A program made the position numbers and the translations under genes. A stretch of DNA of 64,000 nt from JAXDMK01 sp963765955 (lineage in GTDB: Bacteria > Actinomycetota > Acidimicrobiia > Acidimicrobiales > AC-14), in assembly GCA_963765955.1 (NCBI GenBank), contig CAVXYA010000009.1:1-64000 (forward strand), in the 5' to 3' direction. The first letter of the stretch is position 1, and each line of letters begins with the position of its first letter. The notes under the pieces are model-generated. The model was not told the DNA's origin. It saw only the letters and a list, made by a program, of their open reading frames with translations, and did no database searches. Positions 1 to 7,764 of the stretch are shown in pieces.

Positions 1-642
1 TGCGTCAGCACCGGCGCCCACACCGCCCTCGTGACCCGCCTCTCGGTGCTGAACACGAAACCCATGACCAGGGCCGCCGCGACCAGGGCCGGCTCGAGGG
101 TGGCGATCGTGACGACGGTGTAGATGACGGTGGTCCACACGGCGGCTCGTCGTCCCCTGAACGTGGGACTGTAGAGCCCCCCGGAAGAACATCTCCTCGC
201 CCACCGCGTTCACGAGGGCGACGGCGAGCTGCACGGCGTGGTGCCCGGTGTCGGCCCGCCCCAGCACCCTGGCCACGCTGCCCGACAGCAGTGGCACCTG
301 GTCGCCGGCCAGTTTCCCCACGACGAAGGCGCCGAAGAGGATCGCTCCCAACCCGACCGCAACACCGATCTGGACCGGTCGTGGAAGGGGCGGTGGATTG
401 CCCTACCACGGGACCGGTCCTGCCGCGATGGTGCCGGCCATCCAAGTCGCCGCCGACGCAAGTCCGAAGCCGTAGAAGGGGCCTGATCCGGGCACCGCGG
501 CCAAGGTGGCCCAGAGCAGGCCGGCCCCGACAACGAGAGTCAAGCCGATCACCCGCCAGCGCCGATCCTGATGGCCGGCGACTTCGTGCCGGGGGTACTC
601 AGGCGGCAGCACCCAGGCCGAGGCGCCGCGCCCGCGCTGCAA
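1..642 (-). CDS. CPBP-family intramembrane glutamic protease, frameshifted and cut by the window edge
   Basis: Reading the minus strand across three frames gives one membrane protein. The first frame (642 to 403) has a hydrophobic segment near residues 31-48. The second frame (about 395 to 160) has another membrane segment and then VGEEMFFRGAL, the EExxxR motif that carries the catalytic glutamates of CPBP/Rce1-type proteases. The third frame continues hydrophobic to base 1. The family cleaves or processes prenylated or bacteriocin-type peptides inside the membrane; the substrate here is unknown. Two frame changes, near 400 and 160, disrupt it as assembled. The start could be the codon at 642 or GTG at 612. 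It overlaps the end of the epimerase gene, so the two are probably co-transcribed. Confidence 0.6.
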
Positions 643-1503
643 GCGCCTGCTGGGCGGCGTCGTCGAAGCTCATGGCCCGGTGCCCGGTGAGCTGCTCGAT
701 CCGCCGGTCGTGCACGACGACCTCGTTCGACATCGAATCGATGATGGCCCGGGCGGTGACGAGATCGACGTCGGTGATCAGCCGCAGCCAGTGGGAGGAC
801 AGGCGGGGTGACAGCAGCGGTACGGGCACGATCAACCGGACGATGCCGCCCGGCATCCTCCCGACCATCTTGAGCATCTTCCCGTAGGTGAGAGGCTCGG
901 GCCCGCCCACGTCGAACGTCTCGCCGAGCGCCTCCGCCCGTCCGAGGACCCCGACGAGGAAGGCGATCACGTCATCGACGGCGACCGGCTGGGTGCGGGT
1001 CTGCACCCACCGGGGGGTGATCATGACCGGGAGCCGAGAGACCAGCTGGCGGAGGATCTCCCACGAGATGCCGCCGTCGCCCACGACGATGCCCGCCCGG
1101 AGCACCGTGGTGGGGACTCGAGCGGCCAGGATTCCCTCAACCTCGTGCCGGCTGGACAGGTGAGCCGACAGCTTGTCGCTGTCCTCGCCCAGCCCGCCGA
1201 GATAGATCACCTGCCGTACGCCCGCCACCGCGCGGCGTCGCCGAAGGCTTCGGCGCCCAAACGATCCAGCTCCTCGAAGTCCTCCGATGCCAGCGAGTGG
1301 ACCAAGTAGTAGGCGGCCTCGCAGCCCCCCAGGGCGGCGGCCAGGCTGGCGGGCTTGCCGACATCGCCACCCACTGCCGTTCCGGCACCCCTGTAGGAGT
1401 CGGGACGCCGTGTCATTGCCCTGACCTCGTGTCCGGCGGCGAGCAGCGCGGTACACAGCCTCGCGCCCACGAAGCCGGTCGCACCGGTTACCAAGGTCCG
1501 CAT
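599..1503 (-). CDS. NAD(P)-dependent epimerase/reductase, frameshifted
   Basis: The N-terminus MRTLVTGATGFVGARL is a Rossmann nucleotide-binding start with the GxxGxxG motif of extended or atypical short-chain dehydrogenases. The frame breaks near 1225-1235 and resumes with a segment reading VRQVIYLGGLGED, followed by a C-terminal half like the YbjT/NmrA-type epimerases (conserved VLRAGIVVG and DVGGPEPLTYGKML segments). The combined length of about 300 residues is normal for the group. Translation starts at ATG 1503; the longer reading from 1527 is less likely. Substrate unknown. The single frameshift is probably a sequence error, because both halves are well conserved. The CPBP gene follows directly. 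Confidence 0.65.
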
Positions 1504-1754
1504 GTCGGGCTCTCTACCCAACCCCAATGGTTCTCAGCTCGCCACGGACGAGCTCAGGTGGCGGTGGGGTCAATCGTGCGCGCCTTCCGGCTGGCGGGCC
1601 TAGCAGACGAGGCGACCCCCCTGCTTGGCGCCAGGCTCCGATCCCGGGATGGGCTGCCGTGCCGAATCGAGCGCCCCTGAGACCTCGCCGGCGACGGCTC
1701 GGGGGGCCGCGCTGCGGCCTTCGACCGGGGCTGAGGCGACCGACCCTCCCCGTG

Positions 1755-1985
1755 ATGCGGGCAGGATGGAGCGTATGCGACTACGTCTCTGCTCTCGCGG
1801 AAAAGATGAAGACGAGCCTGTTCCTCGTTCCCATGGTCAGCGTCGTGGCGGCCATCGTCTTCGAGCAGATGAGCGTTTATGCAGACAGCCGGCTCGACCG
1901 AGGGTCGGCCGATCTGGCTTTCGGGCTGTCGTCGACGGTAGACAGCGCCCGGGCCGTGCTCACGACGATCGCCGGAGCCGCCTGT
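1755..1985 (+). pseudogene. Remnant of a DUF2254 membrane protein (N-terminal part)
   Basis: About 75 codons resemble the start of DUF2254 predicted membrane proteins: a first membrane segment (SLFLVPMVSVVAAIVF) and then SARAVLTTIAGA, the family's typical SARAxLxxIAG block. After that, homology stops and all three frames look non-coding or chimeric. An overlapping frame begins MERMRLRL, also typical of the family N-terminus, so an extra frameshift may lie near 1775. I see no other convincing gene in 1504-2303. The remnant points convergently at rsbP. Confidence 0.4.
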
Positions 1986-2303
1986 CATCGGATCCAGAGA
2001 CACTGGCGGCTCACTGCCTGCAATCGCTACTGGCCCGGCTTTCGCGGGCCGTGTCTGAGGTCGCGGCACTTCCCCAGCCCGGCTATCTGTCGGTGTTGCA
2101 CCGCGTCCGGGACCTGGCCCGCCTTGAACTGCGCGACGAGGCGCGAGACGAGCCGACGAGTTCCTGGCGATGCTTCCCGCCGGGCAACGCTGGGCAACTA
2201 CGCCGGCGACCACTCAAGATGCGCCACGCGGGTGTTGACTGCGACCTGCCTGGCGAGCAGGTCGAACTTGCGAGACTCGCCTCAGCCCGATCGACTCAAA
2301 CTG

Positions 2304-3521
2304 TCACTCCCCAGCCGGGTCCAGTGGAACGCGGAGTGCAACCACCGCCACATCATCGTGGGGGTCGCCGCACTGAAACGCCATCACGTCGGCGGCGATC
2401 CCATCAGCCAACGATCGTGCAGAGCCGCCGTTGCCGGCGATGATGGCTGCCAGGCGTTCCTCGCCGTAGAACTCGGCCCCGCACCGCCCTTCGGTGACGC
2501 CGTCGGTGAACAGAACGACCGCATCGCCCGGCCGGAGGGCGATCTCGGTGTCGAAGAACTCCGGTTGTTCGAGCACACCGAGGAGGGATCCCGGTCGACC
2601 AATGGCCGTCGGGCCGTCGCCGCACCGGAGGAGCACCGGTAACGGGTGACCGCCCGCGCTCAGAGTGGCTGCCCATGAACCGGCGTCGGAACGCATGCGT
2701 AACATCGCCGCGGTGCAGAACCGGTCGGTTTCGTGGCCGAGAAGGACTTCGTTAAGGGCGTCGAGCGCCTGGGACGGCAGGGGCAGTCGGACGGCGGCAC
2801 CCCGCAGCGCATAGCGGGCAGCCGCGGTTACGACGGCAGCGTCCGCGCCCTTCCCGCAGACATCGCCAATGACCAGAGCCCAATCGCCCGCCCCGATCTG
2901 GAAGATGTCGTAGAAGTCCCCTCCGACCTCGGTGCCGTCGCCCGCCGGCCGGTAGGCGGCGGCGATGTCGAGCCCGGGCACGCAGGGAGGGGCTGGCGGG
3001 ATGAGCGTGCGCTGCAGTGTCTGGGCCAACGCTCGGGCGCGGGCTTCGGACTCCTCCGCCCGCCGTTTGGCCCGCAGCAGCTCCTGCTCGTAGGCCCGGC
3101 GCTCGGTGGCGTCGAAGATGGCTGTTCGTACGACGGCCGGGTTCCGGTTGGCGTCGCACTCGAGGACCGAGTTCACCAGGACGGGAAGACGACGGCCATC
3201 GGCCCGGACGATGTCGACGGCGATGCCGTGGGCGCTGCCCTGCATCCGCAGCATCGGGGCGTAGTGGGTCTCGTGGTAGATGCGCCCACCGGCGCTCAAC
3301 AGGTCGGCGAAGGTCCGACGACCGACCACGTCTTGGCGCTGGTACCCGGTGAGCGTCAAGAAGGTCTGGTTGACCTTGATGATGGTGCCGTCCGGTGTCG
3401 TCGACAAGTACCCGCAGGGGGCGCGCTCGTAGAGCTGGTCGGCGTCGTCTTCGAGCAGGGCGTCGAAAAAGCCGTCAAGCGCTTCCTCGCTGCTCACCTC
3501 AGCGTCGGGCCGGGCAGTCAC
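2304..3521 (-). CDS. rsbP: PAS-PP2C (SpoIIE-type) serine phosphatase, RsbP-like
   Basis: This 405-residue protein has an N-terminal PAS domain (about 28-150, with GYLSTTPDG and NQTFLTLTGY), a helical Glu/Arg-rich linker (about 150-190) and a PP2C/SpoIIE phosphatase domain with metal-binding aspartates in GGDFYD and LFTDGVTEG. That is the arrangement of Bacillus RsbP, which dephosphorylates the anti-anti-sigma factor RsbV under energy stress. The GTG start at 3521 overlaps the stop of the upstream RsbQ gene by 4 nt (GTGA), so the two are translationally coupled; the longer reading to 3860 is antisense noise inside rsbQ. No RsbV gene was found here, but RsbW and SigF lie at 57409-58547. Family assignment is strong; the RsbP role is inferred from the partner gene. 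Confidence 0.85.
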   Translation of the reverse strand: MTARPDAEVSSEEALDGFFDALLEDDADQLYERAPCGYLSTTPDGTIIKVNQTFLTLTGYQRQDVVGRRTFADLLSAGGRIYHETHYAPMLRMQGSAHGIAVDIVRADGRRLPVLVNSVLECDANRNPAVVRTAIFDATERRAYEQELLRAKRRAEESEARARALAQTLQRTLIPPAPPCVPGLDIAAAYRPAGDGTEVGGDFYDIFQIGAGDWALVIGDVCGKGADAAVVTAAARYALRGAAVRLPLPSQALDALNEVLLGHETDRFCTAAMLRMRSDAGSWAATLSAGGHPLPVLLRCGDGPTAIGRPGSLLGVLEQPEFFDTEIALRPGDAVVLFTDGVTEGRCGAEFYGEERLAAIIAGNGGSARSLADGIAADVMAFQCGDPHDDVAVVALRVPLDPAGE

Positions 3522-4315
3522 CCACGGACGAATGCGGCGATGGCCTCGGCCGTCTGATCGGGCGCGCTCAGATTGGGGCAGTGGCCGGTGGCCTCCAGGA
3601 GCACGAATGAGCTGTCGGGCAGAGCATCGCTCACGTAGGTCCCCACCGCCACGGGGGCGATGGCGTCGTTGGCGCACTGCAGGACCAGGCAGGGCGTGCG
3701 CACCCGGGCCAAGTCGGCCCGGTTGTCGGAGAGGAACGTGACCCGGGCGAATCGCCGGGCGATCTCGGGATCGCTCCGGCAGAAGCTGGCCGTGAGCTCC
3801 TCCCCGAGCTCGGGGCGCTCGGGATTGCCCATGATCACCGGTGCCATGGCGCTGGACCATCCGAGGAAGTTGCTGTCGAGTGACTCCAGTAGGTCGGCGA
3901 TGTCCGCCTCACTGAAGCCGCCAACATAGGCACCATCGTCGATGTAGCGCGGCGAGGGGCCGACCAGCACCAGCTTCGCAAACCGATCAGGCTCCCTGAC
4001 TGCGGCCAAGACGCCGATCATGGCGGAAACTGAATGTCCGACGAAGATCACGTCGCGCAGATCCAGGTCCCGACATATGCCAAGGACATCATCGGCGTAG
4101 GCGTCGAGGGAGGTATATCTGCTCGAATCGTAGGCTGAGATGTCGGAGCCTCCGGCCCCGACGTAGTCGAAGAGCACGACCCGGAAGTCGTCCTCGAAGC
4201 GTGGTGCCACATAGCGCCACATGTTCTGATCGCAGCCGAAGCCGTGGGCGAAGACCATCGGCTGTGCGCTCGTCGGTCCGATGACCTTCACGTTGTACCG
4301 CTCGACGACACCCAC
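3518..4315 (-). CDS. rsbQ: RsbQ-like alpha/beta hydrolase
   Basis: The 265-residue protein closely follows Bacillus subtilis RsbQ, including HGFGCDQNMW, LFDYVGAGGSD and SFCRSDPEIARRFA. The catalytic triad is visible as Ser95 (GHSVSA), Asp217 (CANDAIAP) and His245 (TGHCPNLS). RsbQ is a cytoplasmic hydrolase needed to activate the PAS phosphatase RsbP, probably by supplying or processing a small hydrophobic ligand. The adjacent, overlapping PAS-PP2C gene makes this the same module. GTG 4315 is preceded by TAGCCT with a 6-nt gap, which suggests a leaderless transcript and fixes the start. Confidence 0.88.
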   Translation of the reverse strand: MGVVERYNVKVIGPTSAQPMVFAHGFGCDQNMWRYVAPRFEDDFRVVLFDYVGAGGSDISAYDSSRYTSLDAYADDVLGICRDLDLRDVIFVGHSVSAMIGVLAAVREPDRFAKLVLVGPSPRYIDDGAYVGGFSEADIADLLESLDSNFLGWSSAMAPVIMGNPERPELGEELTASFCRSDPEIARRFARVTFLSDNRADLARVRTPCLVLQCANDAIAPVAVGTYVSDALPDSSFVLLEATGHCPNLSAPDQTAEAIAAFVRG

Positions 4316-4640
4316 CTGCGCAGGCTAGCTGCGCTCGTCGCGCCGAGAGCGGCGACGCGCACAAGAGGGTGACAATAGCGTCGGGCCAGCTGAGCGCCAT
4401 GCTCCCGAGTCGGGCCAGGAGGATGGTCGCGGCCACGCGCGCCGAAGCCGAGCACACGACAACGAGCGCGATCACTCCGCGAGGCGTTGCGCCGGTTCCT
4501 CGAGGTCGCCTGACCTCACGCGGCGACGTACGAGCCGACCAGCGGCGCTTGTGGGGTAACAGTCGAAGTCCCCTCTCCGACACACGGGTCTTCAGCAGGA
4601 GGTGCTGGTCAAGGCGGAGATCAGGTTCTGGCCGACATGC
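4316..4640. other. Intergenic region between fic and rsbQ
   Basis: This 325-nt stretch lies between the end of the Fic gene and the start of rsbQ. Apart from the rsbQ -10 box at 4322-4327, I see no gene, RNA structure or repeat in it. Short open frames here have non-coding composition. Confidence 0.4.
4322..4327 (-). promoter_or_regulatory. Putative -10 box of a leaderless rsbQ-rsbP transcript
   Basis: TAGCCT on the minus strand ends 6 nt before the rsbQ GTG. It matches the TANNNT form of actinobacterial -10 elements at the spacing of leaderless mRNAs. No clear -35 box was seen. Confidence 0.4.
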
Positions 4641-5672
4641 TCAGCCACCCAACCGCCGCCATCTCCCATCGATGTATTCCTGGACCCATTGCGGGGAGCT
4701 CCGCCAGTCTCCGTCGGGCCCCCGAGTCGCCTGGAGGCGCCCCCGCCGAGCAGCTGTCCGGAGGGCGACCGCACTTAGTTCCGGGGTCGCCAGCGCACCT
4801 AAGGAGACGAGTCGGGCCGGCCCGGCGACCGCGGGAACGATGAACTTGTACAAATTGTCCAAGATCGCGCGCGCAAGCAACTCGCCCAGCCGTCCACAAT
4901 CGCCGCCATCCGCTCGCTGCAGTGCCTTCAGGTACGTACCCCTCTCCCTCTTGTAGATGATCGCCGGTGGGTATCCGAGCCTCACGAGGACCAGGTTGAG
5001 CAGTAGCCTGCCCGTGCGTCCGTTGCCGTCGAGGAACGGATGGATGCGCTCGAAGTGGGCGTGAACGCCAGCAATTCGCTCGCAAAAGTCCACTGCCCTG
5101 GCCTGGAGGGCGTTGACCGACATGAGCCACGAGTCAGTCTCCGCCTGAACGAGAACCCAGGAGGGTGGGGTCATCCCTCCTGGGAAAGGTTCGATCTCAT
5201 GCTCTCGAAAACTCCCTGGACGCTCCGCCGGAGTTGCGTCGGGATGAGGAGCGACATCCCAGACTGGCGTCATCGCCGTCCGGTGGACCTGTCGAACCTC
5301 AGTCATCGTGAGGATGCCACCCTCATCGCTCCACGCTCCCGGCTGGATGGCCTGTCGGTACACCCAATCAGCAGCGTCTGCGTACCCCTTCACCTCCATG
5401 TACTCCCGGAGCTGCTTCTCCCCGACGGCCCGCCCCGCAGCGAGCAGTGCCTCAACCTGGGAGCGGACGAGGGTGTTGCCTTCGATCGCAGTTGAGTGGT
5501 GAGCCTCCTCGAACCAGATGTCTCGCCAGATATGTCCAGTCTCGAGCGGGTTCGGTAGTCCGCCCATACGCTGCCAGAGCTCGGCGATCTGCGTGTCGAG
5601 CCGGTGGTAGACCTCCTCGCGAGGGGGGCGACCGCGCCGGGGCATGTGTTCGGTGGAATTTGTCGCGTTCAT
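4641..5672 (-). CDS. Fic family protein, class II, with C-terminal winged-helix-like region
   Basis: The 343-residue protein carries the complete Fic active-site motif HPFLDGNGRTGR at residues 211-222, with catalytic His211. Fic enzymes usually transfer AMP or another nucleotide part to a target hydroxyl. An N-terminal inhibitory motif, STAIEGN at residues 60-66, fits the (S/T)xxxE(G/N) signature; because it lies in the same chain before the Fic domain, this is class II, self-inhibited through Glu64. The last 60 residues look like a small winged-helix domain. Target unknown. The gene stands alone and diverges from GH16. ATG 5672 is preceded by TACAAT at 5683-5688. Confidence 0.88.
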   Translation of the reverse strand: MNATNSTEHMPRRGRPPREEVYHRLDTQIAELWQRMGGLPNPLETGHIWRDIWFEEAHHSTAIEGNTLVRSQVEALLAAGRAVGEKQLREYMEVKGYADAADWVYRQAIQPGAWSDEGGILTMTEVRQVHRTAMTPVWDVAPHPDATPAERPGSFREHEIEPFPGGMTPPSWVLVQAETDSWLMSVNALQARAVDFCERIAGVHAHFERIHPFLDGNGRTGRLLLNLVLVRLGYPPAIIYKRERGTYLKALQRADGGDCGRLGELLARAILDNLYKFIVPAVAGPARLVSLGALATPELSAVALRTAARRGRLQATRGPDGDWRSSPQWVQEYIDGRWRRLGG

Positions 5673-5682
5673 GTCTCAGCGA

Positions 5683-5688
5683 ATTGTA
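5683..5688 (-). promoter_or_regulatory. Putative -10 box of fic
   Basis: TACAAT on the minus strand lies 10 nt before the fic ATG in an AT-richer patch of the 358-nt fic-GH16 spacer (5673-6030). No good -35 box is visible, and nothing else recognisable lies in that spacer apart from the GH16 ribosome binding site. Confidence 0.35.
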
Positions 5689-6030
5689 CAGAACAACTTC
5701 CACGAACTTGTCGCGGTCAGGCCGATTCGAAAGGAACAGAACCACAGTTGCAGCTTTGTAATTTGGCGGTGGTCGGACATGGTCGCGCTAGGACCCACGG
5801 CCTGGCCGCAGCCGAAACGCTGGACGCAGCCAGCCAGTGCCACTGCTCAGACGAGGTCTAGCGGGCTCACCGACCAACCTGGACGCGAGGGGTCAGTGCG
5901 CAAGTCCGATCTCCGGCAACAACGTCACGCGTCGGCGGCCTCGGCCAACCCGTTTGCACGGACTGCTCAAGTCGTGGCCCGAGACGCCCGATGTTCGAAT
6001 CAACGCACTGCCGGTGTTGAGGAGGGTCGC

Positions 6031-6951
6031 GTGCCCCAGAATGATTCGATCAAGAAGCCTGGTCGCGGCCGCCGCCTGGTGGCGGGCGTGACGCTGCTCC
6101 TGGGCACGTTGTGCGCCACCGTGGTGCCCGCCGACGCGACCACCACCAAGGCGCCCGCCGCCGCCCCGGCCGCCAGCTGCGGGGCCGCGGTCCTCAAGGC
6201 GAACGGCACGCCGTGGGTGTGCACGCTGGCGGAGAACTTCGACGGCACGTCGCTCAACCGTGCCCTGTGGGTGCCCCAGACGTCGGCGGCCAGCGGGTTC
6301 GGCTCGCAGGACGACTGCTTCGTCGACGATCCCGACAACATCGCCGTCTCGGGCGGCACGCTGAAGCTCTCCGTGCGCAGGGAGGCGGCGCCGTTCACCT
6401 GCAGGACGCCGGCCAGCAGCTACAGCACCCGGTACACGGCGGGGATGGTGTCCACCTACACCAAGTGGAGCCAGGCCTTCGGCCGCTTCGAGTTCCGGGC
6501 CAAGTTCCCGGCCGCCACCGCCAAGGGAATGCACGGCGCCCTTTGGCTGTGGCCGGACAATGCGTTCAAGTACGGCCCCTGGCCGCTGTCGGGCGAGATC
6601 GACGTGGCCGAGGTGTACAGCCTCTACAACGACCGGGCCATCCCGTACGTCCACTACTGGCCGGGCACGATGGCGCAGACCAACAACTATTGCCTGCTGA
6701 AGGTCTCCGATTGGCACACCTACGTGCTGGAGTGGACGACCACCTCGATCAAGATCAGCTTCGACGGCAAGGTGTGCGTGAACGAGCCGATCACCCCGGC
6801 ACCGCCCCTCGTCGCCCCGCAGCCCTTCGACCACCCCTTCATGGTGGCGCTCACCCAGGGCCTCGGCGTGGGTGGCAACCGGCTCGACCCCGCCCGGACC
6901 CCGGCCTTCCCCGCCACCATGCAGGTCGACTACGTCCGGGTCTGGAAGTAG
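6031..6951 (+). CDS. Secreted glycoside hydrolase family 16 protein
   Basis: This 306-residue protein begins with a signal peptide (basic KKPGRGRRL, hydrophobic core, cleavage near residue 36 after ADA). The GH16 catalytic signature ExDxxE is intact: EIDVAE at residues 189-194, with Glu189 as nucleophile and Glu194 as acid/base. GH16 enzymes cleave beta-1,3/1,4 glucans, galactans or related polysaccharides, or transfer sugars; which one cannot be told. The length fits a single catalytic domain with no binding module. GTG 6031 follows a GGAGGG ribosome site at 6020-6025; longer upstream readings run through non-coding sequence. A lone gene, likely used for extracellular polysaccharide attack. 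Confidence 0.88.
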   Translation: MPQNDSIKKPGRGRRLVAGVTLLLGTLCATVVPADATTTKAPAAAPAASCGAAVLKANGTPWVCTLAENFDGTSLNRALWVPQTSAASGFGSQDDCFVDDPDNIAVSGGTLKLSVRREAAPFTCRTPASSYSTRYTAGMVSTYTKWSQAFGRFEFRAKFPAATAKGMHGALWLWPDNAFKYGPWPLSGEIDVAEVYSLYNDRAIPYVHYWPGTMAQTNNYCLLKVSDWHTYVLEWTTTSIKISFDGKVCVNEPITPAPPLVAPQPFDHPFMVALTQGLGVGGNRLDPARTPAFPATMQVDYVRVWK

Positions 6952-6965
6952 CGCCGCCCACCCGG

Positions 6966-7640
6966 TTACTGCTCGGCCAGGCGGCGGCGAAGCTCGACGT
7001 AGACGGTCGGGCCGACGATGGCTTCCAGCTCCTCACCCATGGCGTCGATGACAGGACGCTGGCCGACGTAGGCCCGTTCGCCCTCGGTGCAGCACCAGGC
7101 CATGGTCTCGCCCTCGGCGCCCCAGTCGCGCCGCTCCCACCGGCGGACGGTTGCCACCTCGGTGTCGTCCTCGCCCGCCTCCCAGTCGACCTTGACCGGG
7201 AGCTGCCAGCACACCGACGGCTTCCACACGGTGGGCGACTCCCCCGAGTGGATGGCCTCCAGGTGCAGGGCGCAGCCCGCTCCTCCCGGGAACGCGGGGC
7301 GGTTCAGGAAGATGCAGGCCCCGTCCACCACCCGGGTGGTGGTGCGGGCCTCGTCGCCGAACACGCCGCCGGCGCGGGCCTCGGCGTGGTGCTCGAAGCG
7401 GGACGGATCGAGCGTGGCCGCCAGGGCGCCGATGTTGCGGGACTCGTCCTCACCGTCGAGGTCGGCGCCCAACGAGCAGCAGCCCTGGCCCAGGTGCTCG
7501 GCCGGCTCGGGGAGGATGCCCTGGCAGCCGCGACCCCAGATGCACGTCCAATTCGACGTCAGGAACGACCGTTCGAAGCGCCAGACCGTGTCGCCGTCGT
7601 CGATCTCCACCATCGACGGGTCCGTCTCCGATCGCCCCAT
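6966..7640 (-). CDS. Cysteine-rich protein, YkgJ/DUF3109-like cluster (tentative)
   Basis: A 224-residue soluble protein whose cysteines fall in a spaced pattern: Cys-x5-Cys near residues 33-39, a CC pair near 54-55, and further single cysteines in DGACIF, GAGCAL, SVCWQL and a second CC (AWCCTEG). This resembles YkgJ-type proteins thought to bind a metal or Fe-S cluster, but I do not recognise a firm family. It converges on the GH16 gene with a 14-nt gap. The start may be 7640 or ATG 7613. Function unknown. Confidence 0.6.
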   Translation of the reverse strand: MGRSETDPSMVEIDDGDTVWRFERSFLTSNWTCIWGRGCQGILPEPAEHLGQGCCSLGADLDGEDESRNIGALAATLDPSRFEHHAEARAGGVFGDEARTTTRVVDGACIFLNRPAFPGGAGCALHLEAIHSGESPTVWKPSVCWQLPVKVDWEAGEDDTEVATVRRWERRDWGAEGETMAWCCTEGERAYVGQRPVIDAMGEELEAIVGPTVYVELRRRLAEQ

Positions 7641-7704
7641 CCCCCCATCTTCTCATCGGCGTAGGCTCCGCTTCCGGTCGGAACCGACGGGGAGAGGGGG
7701 CGGC

Positions 7705-7764
7705 GTGACCCGGATCAGACGTGCAAACGGCCGTTGCCGCCAGAGCGACTCGGCGGGCTCGTGA
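7705..7764 (+). CDS. Possible 19-residue leader peptide coupled to the macro-domain gene
   Basis: A purine-rich ribosome site (GGAGAGGGGG, 7690-7699) precedes GTG 7705, which opens a short Arg-rich frame of 19 codons. Its TGA (7762-7764) overlaps the GTG start of the next gene at 7761 by 4 nt. The good ribosome site belongs to this short frame, not to the large gene, so reinitiation is plausible. It could instead be chance. Confidence 0.3.
   Translation: MTRIRRANGRCRQSDSAGS

Noticed and set aside
1527..2642. A 371-codon plus-strand frame as an intact gene
   Set aside because: Only the first third shows similarity (to DUF2254); the rest is non-coding or antisense to the rsbP 3' end.
2304..3860. 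Long form of RsbP starting at 3860
   Set aside because: The extra residues are coded opposite frame within rsbQ and have shadow composition. GTG 3521, overlapping the rsbQ stop, fits the family length.
6111..7664. A 517-codon plus-strand frame across the GH16 gene
   Set aside because: It is an Arg/Gly-rich shadow of GH16 in another frame and then antisense to the cysteine-rich protein.
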